Part shown: positions 27,201 to 35,600 of the stretch, piece after piece | How positions within the stretch are numbered: position 1 is the first letter of the stretch | Layout of the letters: every line of letters starts with the position of its first letter | From: Haliclystus octoradiatus | Lineage: Eukaryota > Cnidaria > Staurozoa > Stauromedusae > Haliclystidae | Direction: 5' to 3' | Assembly (NCBI GenBank): GCA_916610825.1 | Contig: OU744449.1 | Coordinates: 3,298,001-3,362,000, forward strand | DNA: 64,000 nt | Made by a program: the position numbers and the translations under genes | The notes under the pieces: model-generated | The model's input: the letters and a program-made list of their open reading frames with translations, nothing else | Database searches by the model: none | Told to the model about the DNA's origin: nothing

Positions 27201-29777
27201 TCAGACTTCCGATTCTGGGATCCCAACCTTTCTCATACACTGGTGGTGTTTGCACCTTTAGCAGAGCAATTTACCGTCTCAATTACTACTATAATGATTT
27301 CTAATTTCCCACTTTCGTCAAATCCTATACAGGCAGATATCAAGCTTGACTGCTCAAGTCTCAGTTCTGTGTTATGCCGATCTTGATGGATTGGGAAGTG
27401 AGACTTGTGTCCTTTGAGAAATCTATTGTCTTCGAACACAGTGAAACCGCCTCAGTTTTCAGGAAGTGACGCAAGTCTGTTAGTGTTCCAGGGAGTCAAT
27501 CTGCAACTTGAAATCCTTCTCTTGTTATTCATAAATATGACGCCTGAAGTTTGCGAAGCTATTGAGTTTGTATAGAGTTATGAAAGATCCCATTTCTTAT
27601 ATGTTGATTCTTCGTAAGGTTTACTTATAAAGAGAGTGACTACCAATTATAGTCATTATTTACATGTAGAGCAAGACAAAATACAAACAGGATTAATGTA
27701 AACACAACAAACATATCACAACATTGCACGGAAAAACTAAACGTTCAAGCCTTTTCCAATCATCCAGTTACAGATGTCGAAGCTGTTTTCAATGGCAGAG
27801 ATGTTTCGTAGTCAAATGGCTCTGGTATTTCTTTAATTGATATCAAATAATGAACAAATTCTCGTTTTTGAAAAACCTTGCAAAGTCGTCATTTCTGAAT
27901 ATCGTAAATATTTCATTCTGATCATTTGTAATGGTCATACTTTGTAAGATGTGAATGAACATTAAATATCCTAAACGTTTGTAAAAGTTTTTAATTCCAA
28001 CCTAAATTCTTTAAAACGTTATAGGCATGCTTGTGTTGGGTGCACTGTCTTTTTCCATCTTATGAGCGTGTGAACTTTTATGAAACAATAGGATAAAACA
28101 AAATATTGTTGTGCAGGATTTTGCAAACGGCTCTCAAAGGACACAAGTCCCGCTTTCCAATCATGAAAATGAGGCAACAAAAAGGAAGCGGGGCTTGAGC
28201 CAAAGTTAAATATCAAGCTTTAACTGTACCAAGAATGAAAAGTTTTTTTTTCAAAATTCCAGTGATACAGTGCCGGTCAAATGAACTTTGTAAATATAAA
28301 TGACCGGCAGTTTAAAATAATCTTTAATTTGAATTAAGATTAATTTGTTTATAGACATAAGACAAGAAAATAACAATGGATGTTTCAATTTAGATAGTTT
28401 TGACCGGCACATGCCCTATGCTGGTCAATCAGATTACATACTAAATGACTGTCAGTCACGTGCCAATTTGAACCCATACTCTCGAAATGTGTGACGTTAA
28501 CCACTTTTGCGCATGCGTAGTTGACTGCCGGTCAAATAGTCATAGCGTAACATATATGACCTGATAGATCAGCAGAGAAATGAACAAAATGTCCAGTCTG
28601 CAGATTATGGCAATGGCGCAGCAGAGATTCAACGATACAGTTGAACTCGGTTAATATCCCCTCTGTTAATGTCCCACCCTGCTTAATATCCCCACATAAA
28701 ACTGATTTCTATTTTCAATTCTCCATACAAACTCACATAATTCTACCTCGCTTAATATCCCACCTCGCTTAATGTCCCACTTTTCATCCGAACCAGAGGG
28801 GGGATATTAAGCAAGTTCGACTGTAGATATTTTACGGTCAAACGTCAACAAAGTATTTGCTGTTGCGCACCCGAGATCTCGGCGAAAACTGCCCTTATCT
28901 GCAGACTGGCAAAATGTGACGTCGAGGTGCGCATTTCCCCACATTGCTGTAAAATGAAATATTGCAAGCATAGCCTACTCCATGAATTGGGAGAACAAGA
29001 GAGCAAATAAAAAACCTCATTTTTAAACCCATAATGGCACCATTGTCACAAATGATAAACAGATGATAATCTTCAGGACTCACCTGAATTTAGATTACTT
29101 TTAAAACCTCCACCAAGTCTATCAACAAACTTTTCCAATATTTCTAGACCACATTGTGAAATCTAAGAATAAATAAAACACAAAAGCTTTTATACTTGAA
29201 TCCAGTAGGGTGAAGTTTCAAATGAAAATCGACAAGCATGGAAGATATGAAAATAGGTTTAGAAATTAGGCTTGCAAACCAAACCACGCGTTAATTCCAT
29301 TTAATTAATTTTTGGATATCTCACTCAATATGCATTGATCAAATCATGAAATATACTATAAATCTTGAATATATACTCATTATTACATTTTATTTCATAG
29401 CTGTGTAATAGATTTAAAACTTTTGAATAAGGGAGTGCCGAGGAAAAATGTTTTATTAATTTTTGTTCACGGTCTGAAGGTTGTGTCGGCAAGTCAAGCA
29501 GCAGATTGAATAACTATATGAATTTTAGAATCGTCTAGACAAAAAATTAGGATTGTATTAATAATAAAATGTAGTAAATTACACTTACCTTGAAGTTACT
29601 ACTACCAGCCCAAGCCGTAAATGAATCAATTAAAGTATCTGTTCCGTGAAAATCAACCGAATTAGAATCATTTGATAGGTAAACAGCGACATCATCGGCA
29701 ACTTTTAAACGTTTCGTAGTGTCACTGGTTCGCACACCATCTAAAAAACTCTCTAATGTAGCTATATCTTTCGTCAT
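1078..29777 (-). CDS. CLASP: CLASP (CLIP-associating protein), microtubule plus-end stabiliser; 5' and middle parts, runs off the left edge
   Basis: CLASPs are TOG-domain proteins that bind tubulin, promote rescue and stabilise microtubules at the cell cortex and kinetochores. Coding exons seen, in transcript order: 29777-29589, 29162-29084, 25687-25644, 23383-23324, 21632-21541, 20248-20173, 19501-19404, 17860-17793, 12300-12251, 10623-10524, 10380-10313, 9810-9676, 9002-8913, 8519-8470, 8286-8196, 8102-8058, 7629-7556, 7011-6952, 6562-6485, 3298-3125, 2069-2026, 1269-1078. All junctions are AG/GT and the phases agree, giving about 650 residues. Identifying peptides are KLLGDPNSKVREAAIDAVVE (TOG1), LIPNSAK, ESIRKGVGDADAE (TOG2) and RSASHLDGRSF (linker). 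One small exon, matching the human YWGFHSHF stretch, was not found between 6485 and 3298. The third TOG domain and C-terminus lie beyond base 1. CLASP1 and CLASP2 cannot be told apart here. Confidence 0.93.
1443..1598. repeat. Foldback repeat (MITE-like hairpin)
   Basis: The arm AGAGACAAAGATGAGGCAAA and about 55 further bases at 1443-1503 pair with 1541-1598, with a few small bulges. A loop of about 40 bp separates the arms. It lies in the intron between the last two CLASP exons seen. Confidence 0.8.
1795..1845. repeat. Short perfect hairpin
   Basis: AGCCTGCGTGCAGACAGACG is followed by a 7-base loop and its exact complement. A piece of the same sequence (CCTGCGTGCAGACTGAAAACG) appears at 50278-50299, so this is probably a small dispersed foldback family. 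Confidence 0.8.
3494..3676 (-). pseudogene. Retroelement polyprotein fragment (tail of a reverse-transcriptase frame)
   Basis: A short frame contains KKVEYSLLGPSYILSPISVE followed by TAGVW. This resembles the conserved peptide downstream of the reverse-transcriptase domain in many invertebrate retroelements (xPIAVETLGVWG type). It has no start, no domain core and no flanking frame, and lies inside a CLASP intron. It is identified by motif only. Confidence 0.4.
3836..3993. repeat. Foldback repeat with 28-bp arms
   Basis: TTGGTAATAAAAGTAAGCGA at the left end is repeated in inverse orientation at the right end (ATCGCTTACTTTTATTACCAA). About 100 bp lie between. It is probably a small MITE in a CLASP intron. 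Confidence 0.75.
4619..4812. repeat. Dispersed repeat bounded by inverted CACGGCCGT
   Basis: TCACGGCCGTAACTAAATGT opens the stretch and ATACGGCCGTGTG closes it. A related shorter unit with TCACGGCCGTAA and TTACGGCCGCG ends lies at 9041-9114, and a single end at 43680-43690. Confidence 0.45.
5415..6390. mobile_element. hAT-like non-autonomous DNA transposon, 976 bp
   Basis: The ends are inverted repeats of about 32 bp, identical as far as I can read. They start CACAGATTATAACGACCAGA at 5415, with its complement ending at 6390. The element is flanked by a perfect 8-bp direct repeat GCCCTGAC (5407-5414 and 6391-6398). An 8-bp duplication is the hAT (or P) signature. No transposase frame is inside. 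It sits in the CLASP intron after the exon at 6562-6485. Confidence 0.9.
6485..9810 (-). CDS. CLASP: CLASP exons for TOG2 (CLASP-N domain)
   Basis: Eight exons (9810-9676, 9002-8913, 8519-8470, 8286-8196, 8102-8058, 7629-7556, 7011-6952, 6562-6485). Peptides align in order with human CLASP TOG2: QTYSAREASDELTKINTCLS, LKQLRSVVKYSEYEHIKKMV, LKDLRSSVTKEACTTL, KFGMNFDYLADTLMPAF, IMSTSANAAIRLIIK, HTASPRLISQFVSSV, RCAEYIILLLETWDTSCF and NVAILEESIRKGVGDADAE. The domain diverges moderately from human but keeps the helix-capping motifs. The exon at 9002-8913 ends inside a minisatellite that repeats its donor site. An open frame on the opposite strand at 6892-7254 is only the antisense shadow of the exon at 7011-6952. 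Confidence 0.92.
8821..8932 (-). repeat. 28-bp minisatellite (4 units) spanning a CLASP exon/intron boundary
   Basis: Four units of 28 bp lie end to end: 8821-8848, 8849-8876, 8877-8904 and 8905-8932. The last three differ by about two bases and the first is diverged. The exon at 9002-8913 ends inside the rightmost unit, so 20 bp of the unit are coding and the donor ATATCG/GTACGATT is repeated in the next two units at +28 and +56. The outermost unit has lost the GT. A related fragment lies at about 8568-8603. Confidence 0.9.
10313..12300 (-). CDS. CLASP: CLASP exons linking TOG1 to TOG2
   Basis: Three exons. The first is 12300-12251 (LDVANGEIVSNAATSK), the junction shared by both isoforms. 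The second, 10623-10524, is basic and Ser-rich (RRSASLTAPRRKGGMERTN). The third, 10380-10313, is GPAGAVAESDLISAWDDIPL, equal to the human GAGAVDEEDFIKAFDDVP stretch just before TOG2. Phases run 1-0, 0-1, 1-0. The basic linker is the kind of region that binds the microtubule lattice in known CLASPs. I see no other coding evidence in the gaps between these exons. Confidence 0.88.
14774..14891 (-). CDS. CLASP: CLASP alternative first coding exon (isoform without TOG1)
   Basis: An ATG at 14891 opens 39 codons (MDLLANLPLHRRRSIQNWLS and on) ending in a GTATGT donor in phase 1. That is the same exit phase as exon 8 (17793), so both can join the exon at 12300 in frame. No pyrimidine tract lies upstream, so it looks like a first exon. 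Vertebrate CLASP2 beta and gamma isoforms also replace TOG1 by short alternative first exons, which supports the reading. There is no homology of the 39 residues that I recognise. The 5' flank around 14.98-15.01 kb is locally GC-rich (GCGCGGGC), unlike its surroundings, and may be a promoter. Confidence 0.7.
16848..16990. mobile_element. mariner-like MITE of the CAGTCAAACCTGC family
   Basis: The element begins CAGTCAAACCTGCTATAGTG and ends GGTTTCACTG, with TA on both sides as in Tc1/mariner insertions. Related copies are at 50851-51012, 38000-38272, 38865-39060 and 59340-59433. The internal phrase GGTCAATTTATCTACCTC recurs in several copies. Confidence 0.65.
17793..29777 (-). CDS. CLASP: CLASP exons 1-8: TOG1 domain, full-length isoform start
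   Basis: Eight exons encode the first TOG array, a set of paired HEAT helices. The start is the ATG at 29777-29775, opening MTKDIATLESFLDGVRTSDT; upstream is AT-rich with no acceptor. Exon 2 gives ISQCGLEILEKFVDRLGGGF, exon 3 VLPTVVDRLGDSKPQ, exon 4 IREAALRLISKCMDPGSSPQ, exon 5 the NWRVREQLL turn, exon 6 PSLCKLLGDPNSK, exon 7 VREAAIDAVVEIYRHVGERV, and exon 8 the post-TOG helix around YSRFDQCLRDG. The last two match the most conserved part of vertebrate TOG1. Exon 8 ends in phase 1, which fits the next exon at 12300. Introns are 0.4-5.5 kb and hold most of the repeats listed separately. Confidence 0.93.
19780..19902. repeat. Foldback repeat
   Basis: ACCAAATGACAATCTGCTTT pairs with the inverted AAGCGGATTGTCATTTGGTT; the GATCATTCTG inner segments pair too. 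About 60 bp of loop. It lies in the CLASP intron between exons 6 and 7. Confidence 0.7.
22234..22432. mobile_element. piggyBac-like MITE, copy 1 (199 bp)
   Basis: The element is flanked by TTAA on both sides (22230-22233 and 22433-22436). Its termini are AGGGGCAAAATTGACCGGC and the complement of GCCGGTCATTTTTGCTCCT. It is the same length as, and highly similar to, the copy at 43893-44091. TTAA targets are the piggyBac hallmark. It carries no coding sequence. Confidence 0.88.
23669..24512. mobile_element. Harbinger-like non-autonomous element, about 840 bp
   Basis: The left end GGCTAGGGTTATATGGACGC and its inverted copy at about 24490-24511 are flanked by TTA on each side, the 3-bp duplication typical of PIF/Harbinger elements. 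The inner part is low in coding signal and holds a short foldback near 24345-24395. It lies in the CLASP intron between exons 3 and 4. Confidence 0.72.
26037..26397 (-). mobile_element. tRNA-derived SINE, minus-strand copy
   Basis: This is the reverse complement of the SINE at 39335-39764. The tRNA-like head, with A box (GCTCAGATGGCAGAGC) and B box (GGTTCAAATCC), is at the right end. The body and the tail with GGTGTCGCCC are at the left. A 10-bp repeat CCTAGAAGAT flanks it (about 26014 and 26403). Fragments of the same family occur at 19625-19690 and 26838-26878. Confidence 0.85.
28638..28823. mobile_element. mariner-like MITE of the TTAATATCCC family, copy 1
   Basis: The ends CAGTTGAACTCGGTTAATAT and TTAAGCAAGTTCGACTG are imperfect inverted repeats flanked by TA. 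A second copy in the opposite orientation is at 37694-37863 and a diverged third at about 53130-53253. Confidence 0.72.
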
Positions 29778-32258
29778 TATCTTGTTTATTTAATCAACAT
29801 AATATATAAACCATATATATAGAATTGTTGTTAGATGTTCATAAGAAACTCGATAAGTCAGCGTGTAGTTTGCGTGTGGCAAGTAAACAACCTCAAAATA
29901 ATCGATGTTTAAATTTATTAATTATAATACATAAAATCCATTAAAACCAAGATGTAAATCAAAAGCAAAAATTCCTAATGTATAATAGACAAAGATTTGT
30001 ATGATTTGTGCATATGTTATGCCTTCAAACAATGTAAGTTTTGTATGCACATTCGATTCAAGCCGCCATGTTGAGCCGAGTCAAATGTTCAATCCGCGCT
30101 CAAATTGATTCTGAGCAGAGCACAATCAAGATATCCCGGATGAGTTTTAAAACTTTATTCGAAAATTATATTCCGAAAAAAATATTAAAAATCACAAATA
30201 ATAATTATAATGTTGTACTTATATAGTAGATATCGTACCATTTACATGTTTTATTTATCTGAATAGATAATTTTTATTCAAGATACCATGAAAGTATATT
30301 TCAATGGTTGGTGAGTTCTTCAATAGATCATATAAGCCATAAAACAATTGACAGGAAGGGGAGGGAGATCTTCCCAAGGATTGGTAAAATTTAAGAGGAT
30401 TAAATATGAAGTAAAAACATAAACCCGACCGTTAATATAGTATTGATAAAAATCTTAAACCTGGACTAATAGAAGATTTGGATCGAGGCTGCAGTTGTAT
30501 TCAAGTTATACTGTACTAAAACTAGCGACTCTATATATTATTGTCACTCCCGCGACCGTATAATAATGCTTTCTCCTTTTAAAACTCTCTGGAATCAACA
30601 ACACATAAAGACAACACACAGTTAAAATCTCCCTTTGTCCTCAAATTCCAGTATAATAAGTAGCAAAATACTTGCCCAACAGTATCAAGTATACTTGTAA
30701 CTATTATTTCTAGATCATAAACGTGACTTTTCAGCTAGCGATTATCAATTGTCATGAGTATTATTATAATTATTCAATCTTTACAAATGTATATCGGTGC
30801 TTAATTTTGTAACAATGTTTTTAATTCTGTGGGATTTTTACTTTATCTCAAAATCATTGATCCAATATCCATTCTTTACTGTCGGAGTGTGAGCTCCACA
30901 AAGGTGTGGAAGATCAAATTGGTCCTTCACAGCTGAAATAAGAATTGCGAATAAGTCTTCATCATTCCAGCAAGCTTGCGTCATCACCTAGCCATTAGGG
31001 CCGACACCCTATTTATTAGCGGAAATAAATACATGCTATTGAATACATAAAACATTCATTTCTACATTCAACTCAACCTATGATCCAACATTTACGGTAT
31101 TATAATATGTAATCGCTCACAAACTATTTACAATTCATGGTATAATAAAGAGAAGGATAAATAAATGGACATGTGCGTGTAATTTATATTTTGTTTCGTA
31201 TTCAATCCAAATGAGCAATTATTTACAATGAAATCTTAGTTTACCTAATTCACAAATATTACAATGCTTGCTGAAAGTGTTGTTTTTTTAACATTGAATT
31301 GAAATGATTGTGCACGCTTTTCTTTTACATAGAACTCACATAATTTTAAAAAAACCTGTTGCAAGAAAAGCAATCACCCTAGGATTATGAAGGTACTATA
31401 TATCAAAGTGAGCCGCAATCCGTGGTTCGTGTAGCAAAGTGTGATGTAGTGATTTATGTCGAGAATTATTACGTTAATTAGCATGCGTACAGTCGACGTT
31501 ACTCGTCTCTCGATATATCCTCTAGTGTTATGATGCACAAGACCTTATAACTACCTGTTCCTTATTGGGGGTAGTCTAAATGTTTCCCTAACAATACATA
31601 TTATTTTTGCTCAACAAAAAGGGATGCCATGCTCAACTGGAAGCTTGGTACTTCAAATCCTTCAAAATAGCACGATGCTGCAATGTTACAACTTAAAATT
31701 GATCGAATTTTGTTTTCAAAATATTTATCGAGGGTACCACATCCCCCCTTCCCAGTACAAATAAATTACCCCATGATTTATGGCAGAGGATGCTACATCT
31801 CAATGCAGTTAAGATTGTGAGTATGGCTCCAATTGGCCCTGCCCCTCACCATTGCTATAAATCATGGGGATGATACTAGGCTTCAATAAAATTTTAAGTC
31901 AAATTTCAGGCATTTAACCTTTAAAATATAATGAAATTTGTTCAACGAAAATTGCAAAATACTGTAGTACCATTTTGCAGGTATCACAACACTGATGCCC
32001 CCAGATAGGCAAATGCCACTCCCTTTCATCGGGAAAAATACCCATTTAGTCTGGCACAAATGTTGCCAAATTTCATTGTAAATCGTTAGAATTGTTTAGA
32101 ATCAAATTAGAAAATACAGTATCAACTTTTTAACATTTTTGGTAAATTCATTCTTTTAATAAGATTGCTTGTTTTGTTATAATATTAATTTGATTTAATT
32201 TAATACGAATTTCATACTAATTTAAACAAGCTTCCCTCATTTAATCAGTCAAAAAATT
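29778..32258. other. Intergenic region between CLASP and USP-A (divergent promoters)
   Basis: No supportable gene. The two genes point away from each other, so both promoters lie here. The CLASP-proximal side is AT-rich with TATATA tracts at about 29800-29820. A foldback CCCCATGATTTAT / ATAAATCATGGGG spans 31769-31869. Short open frames here have no coding character. Confidence 0.6.
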
Positions 32259-32264
32259 ATACAA

Positions 32265-32303
32265 GCTACAAGCAGAGCCATCGATACTGGCTCTGACTAC
32301 AAC
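32265..32303. mobile_element. Candidate transposon excision footprint (older)
   Basis: CAGAGCCATCGATACTGGCT followed by CTG (32273-32295) is the first ten bases of the MITE terminus at 56149 joined through a few bases to the last eight of its other terminus. The flanking octamers GCTACAAG and ACTACAAC agree at six of eight positions, which fits a decayed 8-bp target duplication. Confidence 0.5.
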
Positions 32304-32358
32304 GAGACGCTCTCTCTGGTTGACGCTCTGGCTACAATCGGCAATCTTTCTCGATCTG

Positions 32359-32454
32359 TGACGTAATGGATCTGTTGAACGTGTGGAACTGCACACGTGG
32401 GGGCGGGGCAAGTCTAGCTACAACCTGTGACGTCATCAAATTTGTGTATAAAAG
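32359..32454 (+). promoter_or_regulatory. USP-A promoter: CRE-like sites, E-box, GC box, TATA box
   Basis: In order: TGACGTAA (32359-32366), CACGTG (32394-32399), GGGGGCGGGGC (32399-32409), perfect CRE TGACGTCA (32428-32435), and TATAAAAG (32447-32454). GAACTGCACA precedes the GC box. The block from GAACTGCACA to the CRE is shared with USP-C at identical spacing. CRE sites bind CREB/ATF factors and GC boxes bind Sp/KLF factors, so stress- or cAMP-linked control is a reasonable inference. Confidence 0.8.
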
Positions 32455-32658
32455 GGTTTGTGTTGTGTGTGGACGACAGGATCTCAAAATCCAAGACCAA
32501 GAAGAGAACTCATCGATTGCTTCTGAGGAATATCTACAAAGAATACATCAGATTCACAAGTAAGTATTGCTTTTAAATACAAACTTTATTTTCATTTGGC
32601 AAAGTCAAGCAATACTATTAATTACTTTGATTTTTCATCGAACAGACAAAACCTTAAA

Positions 32659-35600
32659 ATGTCGTCTTCAAGATTTGTGATGATCGCTCTTGATCCAAGT
32701 GAAAACAGTCAAAGAGCGTTTGATTGTAAGTATATTATGGCATTATGTTAATCTGAATCTGAAATTGCGTCAAGATGTACGGTGCTGTAGATTCAAAGAT
32801 TTCGATATTGCCAACGCCAAACCAATCATTTACAATAGCATATTAAACACTTAGGCAAACGCCAAATTTTATACCATTAAGCCTAGCTATAAGACAGATG
32901 GAAGCCTAGGTGAAACAGACTTAAAGAATTAGAATCAAATGAATCAGTGGGGCATATCTCCTAGTCCAAATGCACGATGAATTCGAAACTTGAAACTTTG
33001 CAATTTAACGCTTAAATCATTTTCAAAGATTTATTGAAAACAAATTATGTTCGTGGTCCCCAATAAATGAATTGCCAGGGGGTCGGGGGCATGCCCCTGA
33101 AATTTTTCAGCATGATGTCCCAAAGTAGGGTCTCCTGCTCTCAGCAGTAGGACAACTATTGTTCTCGCAGCTGCGGTCGGTGATTGGCCGAATCGTCTCA
33201 CGTGATAATTTTCGGCCATTTTTGATCCAAAAAATTGCGCGAAAGTTTAACAAGGTTAATCCTCGTGGTGATCTTTCTGTCTTTTGACGTTAGCTGTTCA
33301 TTTGTTTTAATTTTATTGTCACATAGAATAGAATTATAATATAACTATTTTGAATTTTCAATGACTGGGTGTTGTGCTGTTGGATGCTCAAATCGTGATG
33401 ACAATGGAAATCATGCAATGTACAGTGTTCCTAATGGAAAGAAGGACAAGGAAAGACGTGCTGTTTGGATGGCAGCAATCAAAAGGGAACATTTCAACAG
33501 CAGATCATCAAGACTTTGCGAGGCAAATATTAAATATGTATTTCTGTAATTGTTATAATATTAAACTATTTGAACATATCGAAAACGACTGATATCTGAC
33601 TTATAGCCTTCTTACTTAATTAAAGGTACATTTTGAAAGTAATCAATTTGAAAGCAGAATTCCTGGTAAGCTCAAACCAAATGCCATACCTACAATTTTT
33701 TGTCATAAAAAAACAGTAAACAAGAGAAAGAGTCCAACAAAAAGAACATCTTTAGGTAATCTTTGTGTAAATTTTGATGATAAATGAATTTGTTTTGAAT
33801 TCAGTAAAAATTGACTGATTAAAATATTATAATTTACTAACTTCAGATCCATCTGCTAAAAAGCAGAGAAAGACCTCGTCTCATGCAAATGACATACCGG
33901 TAGTATCAGGATATGATGTAAATGATGACAATGAAGAATCCTCTGTTTGTACAGTTACAAATGAAAATGAATTCGGAAAATGGCCTGTTGACACTTTTAA
34001 TATGAATCAAGTACATGAACTAAAGAGACAATTGAAAAAGGCAGACGAAAAATACAACAACCTGTCAAATAACATTTCTGGCATCTTCAACGATGATCAG
34101 ATAGATTTTTTAACAAAAAAACCTGGTTCATGTCGTGGTACGCTAAATATAGATATCATATATCAACACTGAATTTGTCATTCAAAAGTAGAATTAATAA
34201 TTTATATATAATATATTCCTTTATTTATATAGTATTATGGTCAAACAAAACAGTTGAGAATGCCCTCAAAATACGATATGCTTGTGGAGCAACTGGGTAC
34301 ACCTTGTTACTCCAACAGAGTTATCCATTACCCTCCATTCGAACATTAAACAGACGAATGCAGCACATTCAATTTTTGTCAGGCCTGATCAAAGAAGTTT
34401 TCCTAGCTCTTGAACAAAAGGTAAAGCTGGTGTGATCTTAAAATTGCTACTGTAGTGAAACCTTGTAATCTTGTAATAGTGCAGCAACGTGTCTATACTG
34501 GTAAGGTCACAATATGAACAATTTATATCCACATTGAATCCAACATCTCCACAAGGGTCAGCTCTTTACAGTGGTATCTTGAAGCTGGCTGTAAGTTGTG
34601 CACAGGTTTTATTGTATGCATAACACTTAACTCTAGACTATAGTATCCTCATACTTTTTACTTTCGAGGTACAAACAATGACAGAACAAGAGAAGTGCTG
34701 TGTACTTCTATTGGATGAAATGGAAATCAAACCAGCATTTGATTTTGATCGTCGAACAGAGTCCATAATTGGACAATGTACTCTGAAAGGTAGTAAGGAA
34801 AAAGTGATGGATGGTGAAGCCGCAAACCATGCTCTTGTATTTATGCTATGTGGTTTAACAACGAGATGGAAACAGGTGGTGGCATATTATTTCACTGGCT
34901 CGTCATTTGACAGTTTAGAAGTGCACGATGTCATCATTAAAATTATTTCAAGGGCATGTGAGATTGGTCTTTCCACTTTGAATGTTACCATGGATATGGG
35001 TGGTGGTAATATTGCGGTCTTGAACGATTTTAAAGTGTCCTGTAAGAGAAAAAAGAAAAAATCAACTCTTGAAAATCCAAACCCAGCACCTGAAATCATT
35101 ATAAAAAACTCATGTGAACACCCAGCTCTAGAAAAGCAGGAATTGACCTTTATGCCTGATGTCCCACATTTAATAAAAAATTTGAGAAATCATCTATCTC
35201 GAAGGCAAGTTATATACCTTCCCGAAATAATTGTCAAATCGAATAACCTTTCATCAAATGAAGTTTCAATGGCTCCTTTACAACGTCTTGTTGAATATGA
35301 TTTAACGAACGACTTGAAAATCGCTCCACATTTGAATAATAATGCTATCAACCCTAGTCATTTTACCAAAATGAAAGTTAATTTGGCAAAAAATTTACTC
35401 TCGAGAAGAACTGGGGCTGCAGTAAGATTGTTGGTGCAGGAAAAATTTCTCCATAGATCAGCTTTATCAACTGCCTGGTTTTGTGAGCAAATTGGTATGT
35501 GGTTTGATTTAATGACTTCAAGATCACCGTCAATGAGCCTCAGCCTTTTTGATAAGGAAAAGCATGAAGAGGTTGTAAAATTTTTAAATTCCATTATTGA

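Noticed and set aside
28260-28550. CRISPR-like or regulatory array of GCCGGTCAAA motifs
   Set aside because: Motifs occur in both orientations at irregular spacing, as expected for nested MITE termini in an animal genome.
32366-32563. 65-residue frame starting in the USP-A promoter
   Set aside because: It crosses the TATA box and the 5' UTR donor, and is best explained as leader sequence.
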